This document shows, one piece after another, positions 1 through 8,803 of a stretch of 64,000 nucleotides of DNA. The notes beneath the pieces were generated by a model. The model saw only the letters and a program-made list of their open reading frames with translations, had not been told where the DNA came from and did not search any database. Position 1 is the stretch's first letter; each line of letters opens with the position of its first letter. The DNA comes from Oscillospiraceae bacterium (lineage in GTDB: Bacteria; Bacillota; Clostridia; Oscillospirales; Ruminococcaceae), in the NCBI GenBank assembly GCA_017472965.1, contig JAFUNR010000004.1, forward strand, positions 62,001-126,000. Reading direction: 5' to 3'. The position numbers and the translations under genes are program-made.

Positions 1-2
1 AT

Positions 3-1721
3 GCCCGCAATGAGGATTTCGGCACCGAGGCCGAGATGCTGCAGGGCAATCTGGGCTATGTGGGCGCGACCTACGGCATGAACAACCAGCCGTACGATAA
101 CCCGCTCGCCCTTGGCATCCCCTACGAGATGAAGCCCCGGGGCGGCTGCGCCTCCAACCACGAGTTTCCATATTTCAAGCTGCAGTTTGAAAATGACGGC
201 GTTTTTACGGCAGTCGGCTGGCCGGGCCAGTGGCGCGCCGGCTTTCTGGCCGGTCGCGAGGGCGTGCGCCTGAGCATCGGACAGGAGTTTCTGGACACTA
301 TCCTGCACCCCGGCGAAAAGCTGCGTACCCCGCTGAACTGCTTTGTGCTGTATGATGGCTGCGATGCCGACCGTCAGGCCAACCTGTGGCGCCGCTTTAT
401 GATGGAGTGCAATATGCCACGCCGCAACGGGCAGCTGATGCAGCCGGCCACAGCCTCGCTGCCGGTGGGTACGGCTCTGATGGCCACCGCCACCGAGGAA
501 AACCAGCTGGCCCGCATCAAAGCGTATCGGGATAAGGGCATCCACTGGGATTACTGGTGGATGGATGCCGGCTGGTATACCATCGGCACCAACGGCGAGT
601 GCCCGCAGGAGCTGGATGACTACGGCTTCTCCGGCACATGGGAGCTGCGGGAAAAGGATTTCCCCACCCGCATGAAGGCGATCTCCGACTGTATGGCCGA
701 GACCGGCGGCGAGACCATTCTCTGGTTCGAGCCGGAGCGCTGCGGCCTTGAGCCGGATACCCTGCGGGATGACGGCACGACCCTGAAGAAGGAGTGGCTG
801 CTCAATTACCGGTGGGAGGTCTCCGTTCCCCGCAAGGACGGCAGTATGATGACCGTTCCCATGCAGATGGTCAATCTGGGAGATCCCGATTGCTATACAT
901 GGCTGCGCGACCGCATTTTCAAGGTCCTGCGTGAGGGCAACATCGGTCTTTACCGCGAGGATCACAACATCCGTCCGCTGGAATACTGGAAGCGTACCGA
1001 TGAGCCCGGGCGCATCGGCCTGACCGAGAACAAATACATCATCAACCATCTGCGCCTGTGGGATGATATCCGTGCCGAATTTGACGGGATGTTTATCGAC
1101 AGCTGCGCCTCCGGCGGCCGCCGCAACGATCTGGAAAGCATGCGCCGCGCCCTGCCGCTGCACCTGAGCGATTTCTTCAACTGGCGCTTCTCCTGCCGGC
1201 AGGCGGTGCAGCAGTCCATGTTTGCCTGGTTCCCGTATTTCAAGTCCTGGACAAAATTCATGGAGGAAAAGCTGGACGATACGCTGGAGTATCAGATGCG
1301 CACCTCCATGGCGCCGTTTACCAGCGTGCGTGTGGATTGTCTGGATATGACGGACGAAACCGCTGCATCCATCCGCACTTATCTGGATGAGTGGCGTGCG
1401 GTGTGCAACTATTATTACGCCGACTATTACCCGCTGCTGGACTGGAACTATGACGAGGGCCGCTGGATGGCGCATATGTTTGTGGATCCCGTCCGTCAGG
1501 AGGGCTTTGTGCAGGCGTATCGCCGTGAACTGAATGACGAGCCGCTGCGGTATATCCCGCTCAAGGGGCTGGAGCCTGAGGCGCTGTACGAATTTACCGC
1601 CGTGACGGCGGAGGGCGCAAATGTGCGGCTGACAGGCGCACAGGCGATGACAGAGGGTCTGCCGGTTTCGCTTTCGCAGCCGGCAAGCGCTGCGACGGTC
1701 AAGTTCACTGCGGTGGGATGA
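3..1721 (+). CDS. GH36-like alpha-galactosidase family glycosidase, 5' truncated by the window edge
   Basis: The reading frame is already open at base 3, so the true start lies upstream; the first internal Met is at base 36. The protein is a retaining alpha-glycosidase of the GH36/melibiase clan. Visible TIM-barrel landmarks are WMDAGWY, LWFEPERCG, LYREDHN and DSCASGGRRND. By family analogy the Asp of YREDHN (codon 960-962) is the nucleophile and the last Asp of GGRRND (codon 1128-1130) the acid/base. A beta-sandwich region with VGWPGQWRAGF precedes the barrel and a C-terminal beta domain follows. No signal peptide can be judged because the N-terminus is missing. It shares clan motifs with the fusion enzyme at 3361-5916. 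Exact substrate (alpha-galactoside or alpha-N-acetylgalactosaminide) cannot be told. Confidence 0.85.
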   Translation, partial: ARNEDFGTEAEMLQGNLGYVGATYGMNNQPYDNPLALGIPYEMKPRGGCASNHEFPYFKLQFENDGVFTAVGWPGQWRAGFLAGREGVRLSIGQEFLDTILHPGEKLRTPLNCFVLYDGCDADRQANLWRRFMMECNMPRRNGQLMQPATASLPVGTALMATATEENQLARIKAYRDKGIHWDYWWMDAGWYTIGTNGECPQELDDYGFSGTWELREKDFPTRMKAISDCMAETGGETILWFEPERCGLEPDTLRDDGTTLKKEWLLNYRWEVSVPRKDGSMMTVPMQMVNLGDPDCYTWLRDRIFKVLREGNIGLYREDHNIRPLEYWKRTDEPGRIGLTENKYIINHLRLWDDIRAEFDGMFIDSCASGGRRNDLESMRRALPLHLSDFFNWRFSCRQAVQQSMFAWFPYFKSWTKFMEEKLDDTLEYQMRTSMAPFTSVRVDCLDMTDETAASIRTYLDEWRAVCNYYYADYYPLLDWNYDEGRWMAHMFVDPVRQEGFVQAYRRELNDEPLRYIPLKGLEPEALYEFTAVTAEGANVRLTGAQAMTEGLPVSLSQPASAATVKFTAVG

Positions 1722-1734
1722 GCTTTTGAAAGCA

Positions 1735-1778
1735 TAAAAAAGCTCCGCATCGCCGGCTGTCTGCCGCGATGCGGAGCT
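1735..1778 (-). terminator. Rho-independent terminator for the minus-strand membrane protein gene
   Basis: A perfect 13-bp stem (1741-1753 with 1766-1778) lies just past the stop of the 1788-2258 gene. On the minus strand it is followed by a run of six T (1740-1735). It sits between two convergent genes and could also stabilise the 3' end of the plus-strand glycosidase mRNA. Confidence 0.8.
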
Positions 1779-1787
1779 GTATGCAGC

Positions 1788-2258
1788 TCAGATGCCTGCC
1801 ACCTTACAGTTGCGCAGAATAAGGGTGTAAAAATCCAGTGTTTTTGGCGAAATGCTTTGCGGCATACGGGCAGCGACGGTGTGCGCATTGCGCAGCAGAT
1901 CATAATCGGCATTGGGATAACGCCGTTTTGCCCGGTTGGTCATCAGTGCGGCGCACACATGAAGCAGAGCGGTCTCGTCGGGTTTTTTGAGGAAGCGGAT
2001 CAAAGGTTTGTGAATGGGGGAGCGCAGCATGACCCATCCGTTGGTCCACAGGGCGATCCCCCAGAAAAACAAAACGATGCCGCCGATCAGATATACCCAC
2101 AGCCAGAAGCGGGGAAGCGTTTCGGATGCCGTTTTGAAAAAAATCACCGGAAGAAGCATGAATGCCCAGCAGTAAATGCATCGTGCAGCGCCCCAGAGCT
2201 TGTGCAGGCGGGCTCTGCGCATCATTTTCTGAAATAAGGGCTCGTGAAAGACAGACAT
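1788..2258 (-). CDS. Small two-helix membrane protein of unknown function
   Basis: This 156-residue protein has a basic N-terminus (about residues 1-28), two hydrophobic segments (about 29-45 and 50-72) and a soluble basic C-terminal half of about 80 residues. I do not recognise a family. The start is supported by GAGGTGATACC directly before ATG and by a well-formed promoter (TTGACC-N17-TATAAT at 2310-2338) about 50 bp upstream. It is convergent with the GH36 gene and divergent from the DUF624-like gene. No function is proposed. The soluble tail after the helices probably faces the cytoplasm because of its Arg/Lys content; that is inference. Confidence 0.65.
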   Translation of the reverse strand: MSVFHEPLFQKMMRRARLHKLWGAARCIYCWAFMLLPVIFFKTASETLPRFWLWVYLIGGIVLFFWGIALWTNGWVMLRSPIHKPLIRFLKKPDETALLHVCAALMTNRAKRRYPNADYDLLRNAHTVAARMPQSISPKTLDFYTLILRNCKVAGI

Positions 2259-2293
2259 GGTATCACCTCATTGGATTTGATTGCAGCTTGCGG

Positions 2294-2338
2294 AAAACCG
2301 TCTGTAAAAATTATAAACGGTTTTGCGCAGCGGGTCAA
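2294..2338 (-). promoter_or_regulatory. Promoter of the 1788-2258 gene with an inverted repeat around the -10 box
   Basis: On the minus strand TTGACC (2333-2338) is followed after 17 bp by TATAAT (2310-2315). An inverted repeat, AAAACCGT (2294-2301) and ACGGTTTT (2317-2324), flanks the -10 box and could be an operator. Confidence 0.7.
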
Positions 2339-2455
2339 CGAAAAAACAGAAAGAACCGTATATTACAATTATAAATGCGTGTTGCCGTCGTCTTGAGCGG
2401 CGAAAGACGGCAGACGGCTGCCGCAGATTTGTCACAGCAGGAAAAGGAGTTTAGA

Positions 2456-3301
2456 ATGGCACTGTTTCGTTTCGGTTTCGATAAGCCGGGCCCCGGCGTG
2501 GAAAAGGACACCCCGCCGAAAAAAGGGCTCGCCCGTTGGTGGGAGGTGCTGGTTCGCGATTTTTTTGCGATCTTGCTGGGCAATATGGCGCTGATTATCT
2601 GCGGACTTCCACTGGCGGTATCCGTTCTTGTGTTCTGGACAAGCAGCGTGAAGGGCGCACCGTGGATGCCGGCGCTGCTGCTGAATCTGCTGTTCGCAGT
2701 GCCTGTCGGCCCCGCGCTGGCGGCGGTGCATCATCTGACCCTGCGTATGTGCAGGGATATACCGTTTTTCGCGTGGCATGAATTCAAAAAGGCATACCGG
2801 CAGAATTTCAAACAGGGCAGCATTGCGATGGTCGCGTTTGCGGCTGTGGGCAATGTGCTGCTTTTCAGTATGTGCCTGACATTCTGGACAGACGAAATCG
2901 GTCTTTCTTATATTGCCGTGCTGGCCGTGGGGGCTTATGTCTGGTTTTCGCTGATCAACACAGTGTTTCAGCAGATCGCACTGCTGGATAAGGATCTGCC
3001 CGGTATTTTTATGAACGGCGTACTGATGCTGTTTATGTCCGGCTGGCGCAGCGCTGCAGTGACTCTGGCGGATGTTGCCCTGCTGGTGCTTTTTGTTGAA
3101 AAAGGCTGGCTGCTTTTTCCGCTGGCTGTCATGGGGCTTTTCGGTGTAGCGATCATGACCGGTGATCTGGTGATGTATCCCCGTCTGGAACAGATATTCA
3201 TCAAAAAAGAAGAGCCTGCCGCACAGGAGCACCTTTCTGTCAAAGAGGAGTGGCAGCTGCTGGTGGATGCGGAGGAAAATCCTGCGGAAAAAAGGAAATG
3301 A
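2456..3301 (+). CDS. DUF624/YesL-like integral membrane protein
   Basis: The 281-residue protein has about five or six hydrophobic segments (roughly residues 38-65, 75-92, 118-138, 145-165, 190-235) and a charged C-terminal tail. Its layout, a basic N-terminus with RWWEVLVRDFF then several helices, matches the DUF624 (YesL) family often found with glycan-use genes. The start at 2456 was preferred to the upstream ATG at 2375 because AAAAGGAG lies 7 bases before it and homologous proteins begin close to a FxFDKPGPGV segment. It lies 59 bp upstream of the NlpC-GH36 fusion and may be cotranscribed with it. Its biochemical role is unknown; accessory roles in sugar transport have been suggested for the family. 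Confidence 0.75.
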   Translation: MALFRFGFDKPGPGVEKDTPPKKGLARWWEVLVRDFFAILLGNMALIICGLPLAVSVLVFWTSSVKGAPWMPALLLNLLFAVPVGPALAAVHHLTLRMCRDIPFFAWHEFKKAYRQNFKQGSIAMVAFAAVGNVLLFSMCLTFWTDEIGLSYIAVLAVGAYVWFSLINTVFQQIALLDKDLPGIFMNGVLMLFMSGWRSAAVTLADVALLVLFVEKGWLLFPLAVMGLFGVAIMTGDLVMYPRLEQIFIKKEEPAAQEHLSVKEEWQLLVDAEENPAEKRK

Positions 3302-3360
3302 AAAGGTGAGAAGAAGATGTCGGCCGGACCGATGATCCGTATTGCAAAGGAGGAGTAAAA

Positions 3361-5916
3361 ATGGAATTGCGTTACCGTTGCCGGATGCCTCAGCCCGAGG
3401 TGGGAGATCAGTGGTTTGACGATTTTGAAAAGGCAAAGAGCTGGGCGGATAAGAATGCACAGATCGGCTGCACCGTTTCGGATGCGGACGGCAGGCTGCT
3501 GTACAGCCCTGTGCGGGAGGGGATCGCGGATCTGCTGTATCATGCCAAGCAGGCCTGTGACTATTTCCGCGACAATGAATTCAATTACGGCGATGCGCCC
3601 ATCAATCCTGCCATCAATGATGATGCACGTCTTGTCAGCTGCGACCGTCTGGTCGGCTGCTGCCTGTACCGCTGGGGCTGGGTGGATCAGCCCTATCGTC
3701 AGGGACTGCGCGTGGCCTGTATGCGTTTTGCAAATTGGTGCGAGGAGCATGGCTTTGCCCTCGTCGACCGGGTGGAGGACCTGGAGCCCGGCGATATCTG
3801 CTTCCAGCGCTGGGATGCAAATCATATGCCGGCGCACGCCTATCTGTATGCCGGCAAGGGACCGGAGGAGGGGATGCACTACCGCTATGACGGCGGCAAC
3901 GTGAACCGCCTGCGCAGCACGCAGCCCTCCTGTGAGCCCATTCAGATGTTCCTGTTCGCTTACCGCCCCGTTGCGCCGGCGTATCCCGTCATGCCGCAGC
4001 TGTCCTTCCTGTATGACGGTGTTCCCTTTGCCGAGCTGGAGAAAAAGACCGAGACCACCGGAAACGGTGTGCTGTACACTCTGCCCGACGGCCTGCAGCT
4101 GGAATGCCGCATCACCTACCATGCAAAGCAGCGGGTCATTCAGTGGCACAACCACTGGCACAACCCCACCGATCATGAAAGCGGTCTGATCACCGATCTG
4201 TGGGATTGCGATGTCACGCTGCCCGTTGCGCCGGATGCTCCCCGTACCCGCCGCAACAAGCAATCCACATGGGAACCGCAAAGCACGCTGCTGTATGTGA
4301 CAAAGGGCTCCAATTCCAAAGAGGATGACGGCTTTATCGAGCCGGTTCGTCTGTGGGCGGGCGAAAGCAGACGGTATGCCTGCGAAAACGGCCGCAGCGC
4401 TATGGGTACCGCTCCCTATTTTGATATCAACCGTCAGCAGGACGGCTGGCTGCTGGGCGTTGGCTGGACAGGCCAGTGGAATGCGATTTTTGACCGGACA
4501 CAGGATGCGGTGCGGGTCCGCATCGGTATCGAGAACGCCGCCTTCCGTGTGCGCCCGGGCGAAAAATTCCGCACCGCGGGTGCTGCGCTGACAAACTACC
4601 TGCAGGGGCAGGATCAGGGGCACAACCGCTGGCGCTCCTTTATGAAGGAAATTTCACCGCTGAACAAGGGCAGAGGAGAGCACTGTCCCTTCAGCGCTTT
4701 GTTCTGGGGCAGTGTGCGCAGCGAGACCCTGATCGCCCGCTGGAAAGATTTTTTGAAAGAAAAGCTGCCCTTTGAGCTGTGCTGGGTGGATGCCGGCTGG
4801 TATCTGCCGCACACGGCGGCGGAAGAAAATCCCACCGAAAAATGGTGGGATGTGGGTGACTGGACGGTCAGCGGGGAATTCCATCCGGATCATTTCCGGG
4901 AGGTGTCCGCCTTCCTGCACGAAAACGGAAAAAAATTGATGCTGTGGGCTGCGCCGGAGCACGCCCGTCCGGATATTCTGGAGTGGATCCGCTGGCTGGA
5001 GGGCAGGGATCTGCACCCGCACTATCCCAATAAGCTGGTGGCGCTGTGCGATGACGAAGTGACCGATCAGGTGATCGAAAAGGTCTCCTCCCTGATCACG
5101 GAATGCGGTCTGGATGCCTACCGGCAGGATTTCTGCGTGATGCCGCTGGATTTCTGGCGCTCGAACGATGAGCCGGAGCGCGCCGGTATTACCGAGATCA
5201 GGCATATCAATAACCTGTACCGCTTCTGGGATACGCTGCTGCAGCGGTTCCCGCAGCTGCTGATCGACAACTGTGCCGGCGGCGGTCAGCGCAATGATAT
5301 CGAGATGCTTTCCCGCTCGGTATCGCTGTGGCGCAGCGACTACCAGTGCGTATGGGATTGCTGCCCCGAAGCGAACCAGAACCAGAATCAGTGTGCGGCG
5401 TGGTGGAATCCCTGCTCCGGCATCGGTTTCGGCCCCACGCTGGGCGATACCTATGCATGGCGCAGCGCCTATGCGCCGGGTCTTGCTGTGCGCAGCTGGG
5501 AGCTGGAGGGCGATGAATGGGATGTGGGGGCTGCCGGCGAACCGCTGGACTGGGCCCGAAAGCATTTCAATGAGTATCTGTCCGTCCGCGACCTGCTGGA
5601 AAAGGATTTCTATATGCTGCTGCCGCCCTCGAAGGAGAACACCGGCTGGTCGGTTTCACAGTATTATGACCATGATAACCACCGCGGCATGCTTCTGGCC
5701 TTCCGCCGTGCGCGCAGTCCGTATGCCTCGGCGCATGTGCAGCCAAAGGATTTTGAGCTGTATGCCTATTACGAATTCACCGATGCCGACACCGGCAAAA
5801 AGTTTATTCTGAACGGTACGGATATCAACCGGGAGGGTATGGATCTGCTCATTCCCGAACAGCGCCGGTCCATGCTGCTGACCTACCGCGCCCTGCTGCC
5901 GGGCATGCCCTACTGA
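3361..5916 (+). CDS. GH36-type glycosidase fused to an N-terminal NlpC/P60-like domain
   Basis: This 851-residue protein starts after a strong AAAGGAGGAG site. Residues about 50-200 look like an NlpC/P60 (papain-like) domain: a Cys in LVSCDRLVGCC (Cys94), a PGDICF turn, and a His in MPAHAYLYAGKG (His159), followed by HYRYDGGN. Residues about 205-420 form the beta-sandwich seen before GH36 barrels (GVGWTGQWNAIFD). The TIM barrel follows, with WVDAGWY, LWAAPEH, YRQDF (Asp590, likely nucleophile) and NCAGGGQRND (Asp646, likely acid/base). No signal peptide is visible, so it is probably cytoplasmic. The open frame is continuous across the domain junction. The GH36 part is firm; the NlpC/P60 call rests on pattern only. 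It follows a DUF624-like gene and precedes an RpiB-like gene. Confidence 0.85.
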   Translation: MELRYRCRMPQPEVGDQWFDDFEKAKSWADKNAQIGCTVSDADGRLLYSPVREGIADLLYHAKQACDYFRDNEFNYGDAPINPAINDDARLVSCDRLVGCCLYRWGWVDQPYRQGLRVACMRFANWCEEHGFALVDRVEDLEPGDICFQRWDANHMPAHAYLYAGKGPEEGMHYRYDGGNVNRLRSTQPSCEPIQMFLFAYRPVAPAYPVMPQLSFLYDGVPFAELEKKTETTGNGVLYTLPDGLQLECRITYHAKQRVIQWHNHWHNPTDHESGLITDLWDCDVTLPVAPDAPRTRRNKQSTWEPQSTLLYVTKGSNSKEDDGFIEPVRLWAGESRRYACENGRSAMGTAPYFDINRQQDGWLLGVGWTGQWNAIFDRTQDAVRVRIGIENAAFRVRPGEKFRTAGAALTNYLQGQDQGHNRWRSFMKEISPLNKGRGEHCPFSALFWGSVRSETLIARWKDFLKEKLPFELCWVDAGWYLPHTAAEENPTEKWWDVGDWTVSGEFHPDHFREVSAFLHENGKKLMLWAAPEHARPDILEWIRWLEGRDLHPHYPNKLVALCDDEVTDQVIEKVSSLITECGLDAYRQDFCVMPLDFWRSNDEPERAGITEIRHINNLYRFWDTLLQRFPQLLIDNCAGGGQRNDIEMLSRSVSLWRSDYQCVWDCCPEANQNQNQCAAWWNPCSGIGFGPTLGDTYAWRSAYAPGLAVRSWELEGDEWDVGAAGEPLDWARKHFNEYLSVRDLLEKDFYMLLPPSKENTGWSVSQYYDHDNHRGMLLAFRRARSPYASAHVQPKDFELYAYYEFTDADTGKKFILNGTDINREGMDLLIPEQRRSMLLTYRALLPGMPY

Positions 5917-6021
5917 GCCTGCGGCGGGCGATATCCGGAGCGTATGCCCATTCGTTTACGGCAGCAGAGCACTTGCCGCTGCCGGTCTGTGCTGTTCACG
6001 GGAACTTTTTTCAAGGAACGA

Positions 6022-6051
6022 TTGACACCCCGGCACCGGCGGTGCTACAAT
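6022..6051 (+). promoter_or_regulatory. Promoter of the RpiB-like gene
   Basis: TTGACA (6022-6027) and TACAAT (6046-6051) are 18 bp apart; the -10 box is preceded by a TG motif. The gene starts 45 bp downstream. Confidence 0.75.
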
Positions 6052-6095
6052 GAAAAAAAGCGCTGCTGCAGCCGCGCGGGAAAAGGAGAAAAAGC

Positions 6096-6674
6096 ATGAA
6101 AACTGTCAAGGATAAATATCTGGTCGTCGGCGCCGATTTTGCCGGTTACCCTCTGAAGGAGGCCGTCTGTGCCCATCTGCGTGAAAAGGGCTGGAAGATC
6201 ACCGATCTGGGTGTCACCGCCGATTCCGATCCCGACAACGACACCGATCTGATGTTCCATCGCGTGGGTCTGCGCGTGGGCGCCGCCATTGCCGAGGGCG
6301 AATTTGAGCGTGCTCTGGTTTTCTGCGGCACCGGCATGGGCATCCACATCGCCGCATCCAAATGTCCCCATGTCCACGCCGGCGTGGTGGAAAGCGTTCC
6401 CGCCGCACTGCGTGCCATCACCGGCAACGGTGTCAACGTGCTTGCCATGGGCGCTTTCTATGTTGCTCCCGCTATGGGCTGCGACATTGCCGACGCCTAC
6501 CTGAATGCCGAGCTGGGCAGCGGCTATGAGTGGTGGCACAACTTCTATGAGTTCCACAAGCTGGCTATCGACGAGCTGGAGGCCTTTGACTACGAGGAGT
6601 ACAAGGCAAACGGCTTCAAGGTGAAGAAGCTGGGCGATTACCCCCTCAAGCTGGAGAAAAAGCCGGAGGAATAA
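6096..6674 (+). CDS. RpiB/LacA/LacB family sugar-phosphate isomerase
   Basis: The 192-residue protein belongs to the RpiB/LacAB fold, which interconverts aldose and ketose phosphates. Landmarks are VVGADFAGYPLK near the N-terminus, the anion-binding loop FCGTGMGIHIAASK (about residues 75-88), and NGVNVLAMGAFYVAP. It is longer than RpiB (about 150 residues) because of a C-terminal extension of about 45 acidic/basic residues. GGAAAAGGAG precedes the ATG. It has its own promoter and a terminator, so it is monocistronic. Substrate could be ribose-5-phosphate, galactose-6-phosphate, allose-6-phosphate or another pentose/hexose phosphate; the sequence does not decide. Confidence 0.85.
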   Translation: MKTVKDKYLVVGADFAGYPLKEAVCAHLREKGWKITDLGVTADSDPDNDTDLMFHRVGLRVGAAIAEGEFERALVFCGTGMGIHIAASKCPHVHAGVVESVPAALRAITGNGVNVLAMGAFYVAPAMGCDIADAYLNAELGSGYEWWHNFYEFHKLAIDELEAFDYEEYKANGFKVKKLGDYPLKLEKKPEE

Positions 6675-6691
6675 TTATTTGGCAGCATAAG

Positions 6692-6726
6692 AAAAGAGCC
6701 GACGCACGCCGCGCTGGCTCTTTTTT
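6692..6726 (+). terminator. Intrinsic terminator after the RpiB-like gene
   Basis: AAAAGAGCC (6692-6700) pairs with GGCTCTTTT (6716-6724) and runs into a T tract. It lies between convergent genes and its A-rich left arm would let it act from both sides. Confidence 0.8.
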
Positions 6727-6791
6727 GTGAAAGTCTATGTAAATGCGATCCGCAGCCTTTTGCTGCTGCTTTCTGCAGAAGCGTTGTCCGC

Positions 6792-7796
6792 TCAGGCGAG
6801 GATCATTTTGGGGCGCATGGTCCGGGCGATCTCCACGGCGCGCTCCTCGGGCATCCCATCGCATGGCAGCAGGTAGATGATCTGATCCTCCCGCAGCCCC
6901 TGTGCATACAGCGCAAGCTCCTCGGAAGCACGGTCGTTCAGCTGGAAGCTTTTCAGGTTTTTCATTTTGGCAAAAAGCGGGATCAGGTGTCCGTGGCTGC
7001 CGCACAGATGGATCAGACCGCCGTGCGGGTATACGCCCAGAAGCTCGTCATCCAGCGGCATAATGAATTCCTCATACAGCGCCGGCGAGACCAGCTGCGT
7101 GGAACAGCCGCAGAGCTGGCCGTAGCCCGGCGGCTGGATGCGGCAGCCGCAGATCATCTGCAGCCGGTCGGCGGGGATATGCTCCCGGTACCACCGGTGC
7201 ATCTCGATCTGGATATCGGTGATGATGCGCAGGTCGTGCCGGGCCGCTTCCGGCTCCTCCAGCATGGCGATCAGAAACTCCGCGCCGTACAGATTGACCG
7301 CCACATTCAGCGGGCTGGCGATCACCGGCGGCACAAAGAAAACGCTCTTCACATCAAAGCTCAGGTAGGCCTCGGCGATCCGCATCGCCAGCTGCCAGGT
7401 CTCGTTTGCGGCAAGCTCCGGCTTTTGCAGGCTGCCGACCGGAGTTTTCAGGCAGCGGGTGTTCCACATACCGGTCTCCGGCTTGTAAAAAACATCCGCA
7501 CCGAAAACCTTATCCGTAAAATGTACGCCGTAGATCCAGTTCTCAATGGCCAGATGGTAAAAGATCGGCTCCTGCAGCGGCCGGCTGACCTGATCCGCCA
7601 GCGAGCACAGGGCTTCCTCCATGTATTTTTCCGGCTCGGTGTAGATGTCCGTCTCAGAAGCGCCAAATATGCGTCCGCCGATCTTCATCGGAGTCGGGTG
7701 CTGCGCTGTGCCGAAATCGCGCAGCTGCTGAAAGTTTTTCTCATAATAGGCAAGCAGTTCCGGTGCATTCAGTTTGCTTCGAATGGCTTCCTCCAT
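6792..7796 (-). CDS. URO-D superfamily protein with a MtaA-type zinc motif
   Basis: The 334-residue protein has the uroporphyrinogen decarboxylase fold, but the sequence resembles the corrinoid:CoM methyltransferase branch (MtaA/CmuA type) more than haem HemE. It keeps GGLIHLCGSH (His-x-Cys) and a later Cys in LLPCDGM, matching the zinc-binding His-x-Cys-xn-Cys pattern of that branch. QPPGYGQLCGCST is shared word for word with the paralogue at 17945-18988. AAGGAGAGA precedes the ATG. It is the second gene of an operon with a phosphodiesterase (56 bp gap). No corrinoid protein or haem gene is nearby, so its substrate is unknown. Confidence 0.8.
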   Translation of the reverse strand: MEEAIRSKLNAPELLAYYEKNFQQLRDFGTAQHPTPMKIGGRIFGASETDIYTEPEKYMEEALCSLADQVSRPLQEPIFYHLAIENWIYGVHFTDKVFGADVFYKPETGMWNTRCLKTPVGSLQKPELAANETWQLAMRIAEAYLSFDVKSVFFVPPVIASPLNVAVNLYGAEFLIAMLEEPEAARHDLRIITDIQIEMHRWYREHIPADRLQMICGCRIQPPGYGQLCGCSTQLVSPALYEEFIMPLDDELLGVYPHGGLIHLCGSHGHLIPLFAKMKNLKSFQLNDRASEELALYAQGLREDQIIYLLPCDGMPEERAVEIARTMRPKMILA

Positions 7797-7851
7797 GATG
7801 AAATCTCTCCTTCTGGTGTTTATGATACGGAAAAAGACAGGAACGGGCCGG

Positions 7852-8664
7852 TTACTTCGCTGCCGGATATGCCATATACCGGTGCAGGATGTTCAGATCC
7901 TCCGGCATATCCAGACCGTGGCTGCCAAGATTGCCGTCGATCTCGTGGCAGCCGTGATCCATGGCAAAGCCCACCAGTGTGTCATGCTGCTGCCAGTGGG
8001 TGCGGATCAGCGTGCTGAACAGAGCAAAGGCATCCGCATTGGCGTGCAGCTGGCTCAGCGATTCGATGCTCTCGGGCCCGTAGCGGTGCATGGTGGCATC
8101 GTAATTGCCGTTGTATACGGCGATGAAATCGTATTCATCCGCAAGGATCAGTTCCACAGCCTTGGCGTTGACCTCTTCGATGGTGTCGTAGATGAAATAA
8201 TCCATCGCACGCTCCAGATAGATCATGGACATACTGCAGTCGGTCTGGGCAACGATAGCGGCCTTTTTGCCGGCACGCAGCAGCGCATCGAACAGGCAAT
8301 CGATTTTGATGACCGGCTTTTCGTAGCGGCGGATACCGTGCACCTCCGGCTGAGCACCGGTGTACATGGTGCCGAAGCATACAGGCGTTACCGAGGGCAT
8401 CACGCTGCACAGCGCCAGCGGCAGCTCGGTGCGTGCGGTGACGCGCTCCAGCAAAGCGGGATATTTTTCATACACCCACTGGGCGATGGCGTCCGGATTG
8501 TACATGAAGATGCGGTCGGCCTTGCGGCCTGCCAGCGCCTGATCAATGTAAGCGGTCAGCGCGGGGGCGGGTGCAGCAGCCTGCGCGGGCGGCTCGATGC
8601 CCATGGCATATGCCAGTGCGCCGCAGACGGAATCAAGAGAAAGCTCGTTCAGCTTATCGTTCAT
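7852..8664 (-). CDS. Alkaline-phosphatase superfamily phosphodiesterase/nucleotide pyrophosphatase-like
   Basis: The 270-residue protein shows the alkaline phosphatase superfamily metal sites: MPSVTPVCFGTMYTG, where the first Thr after Pro is the likely nucleophile, YNGNYDATMHRYGP with Asp and His ligands, and FAMDHGCHEIDGNLGSH with the second Asp-His pair and a final His. It is short compared with typical type I phosphodiesterases and lacks a signal peptide, so a cytoplasmic role is likely. It is the first gene of an operon with the URO-D-like gene and has its own promoter at 8712-8740. The URO-D partner suggests a shared small-molecule substrate, possibly a phosphate ester; this is inference. 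Confidence 0.75.
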   Translation of the reverse strand: MNDKLNELSLDSVCGALAYAMGIEPPAQAAAPAPALTAYIDQALAGRKADRIFMYNPDAIAQWVYEKYPALLERVTARTELPLALCSVMPSVTPVCFGTMYTGAQPEVHGIRRYEKPVIKIDCLFDALLRAGKKAAIVAQTDCSMSMIYLERAMDYFIYDTIEEVNAKAVELILADEYDFIAVYNGNYDATMHRYGPESIESLSQLHANADAFALFSTLIRTHWQQHDTLVGFAMDHGCHEIDGNLGSHGLDMPEDLNILHRYMAYPAAK

Positions 8665-8711
8665 GTGTTTTCCTCCAGTGTGTTCTCGGGTGGATGGCGG
8701 TCTTTACTGTC

Positions 8712-8740
8712 ATTATAAAGTGAAAAGCCGCAAAAAGCAA
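8712..8740 (-). promoter_or_regulatory. Promoter of the phosphodiesterase/URO-D operon
   Basis: On the minus strand TTGCTT (8735-8740) precedes TATAAT (8712-8717) by 17 bp. The first gene of the operon starts 47 bp downstream. Confidence 0.7.
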
Positions 8741-8803
8741 GTGGTTTCGGGCGGCAGTATCGCTGCGCTGCCGGCAGTAAAGCGGCGGCCTTAACCGGCG
8801 CGC

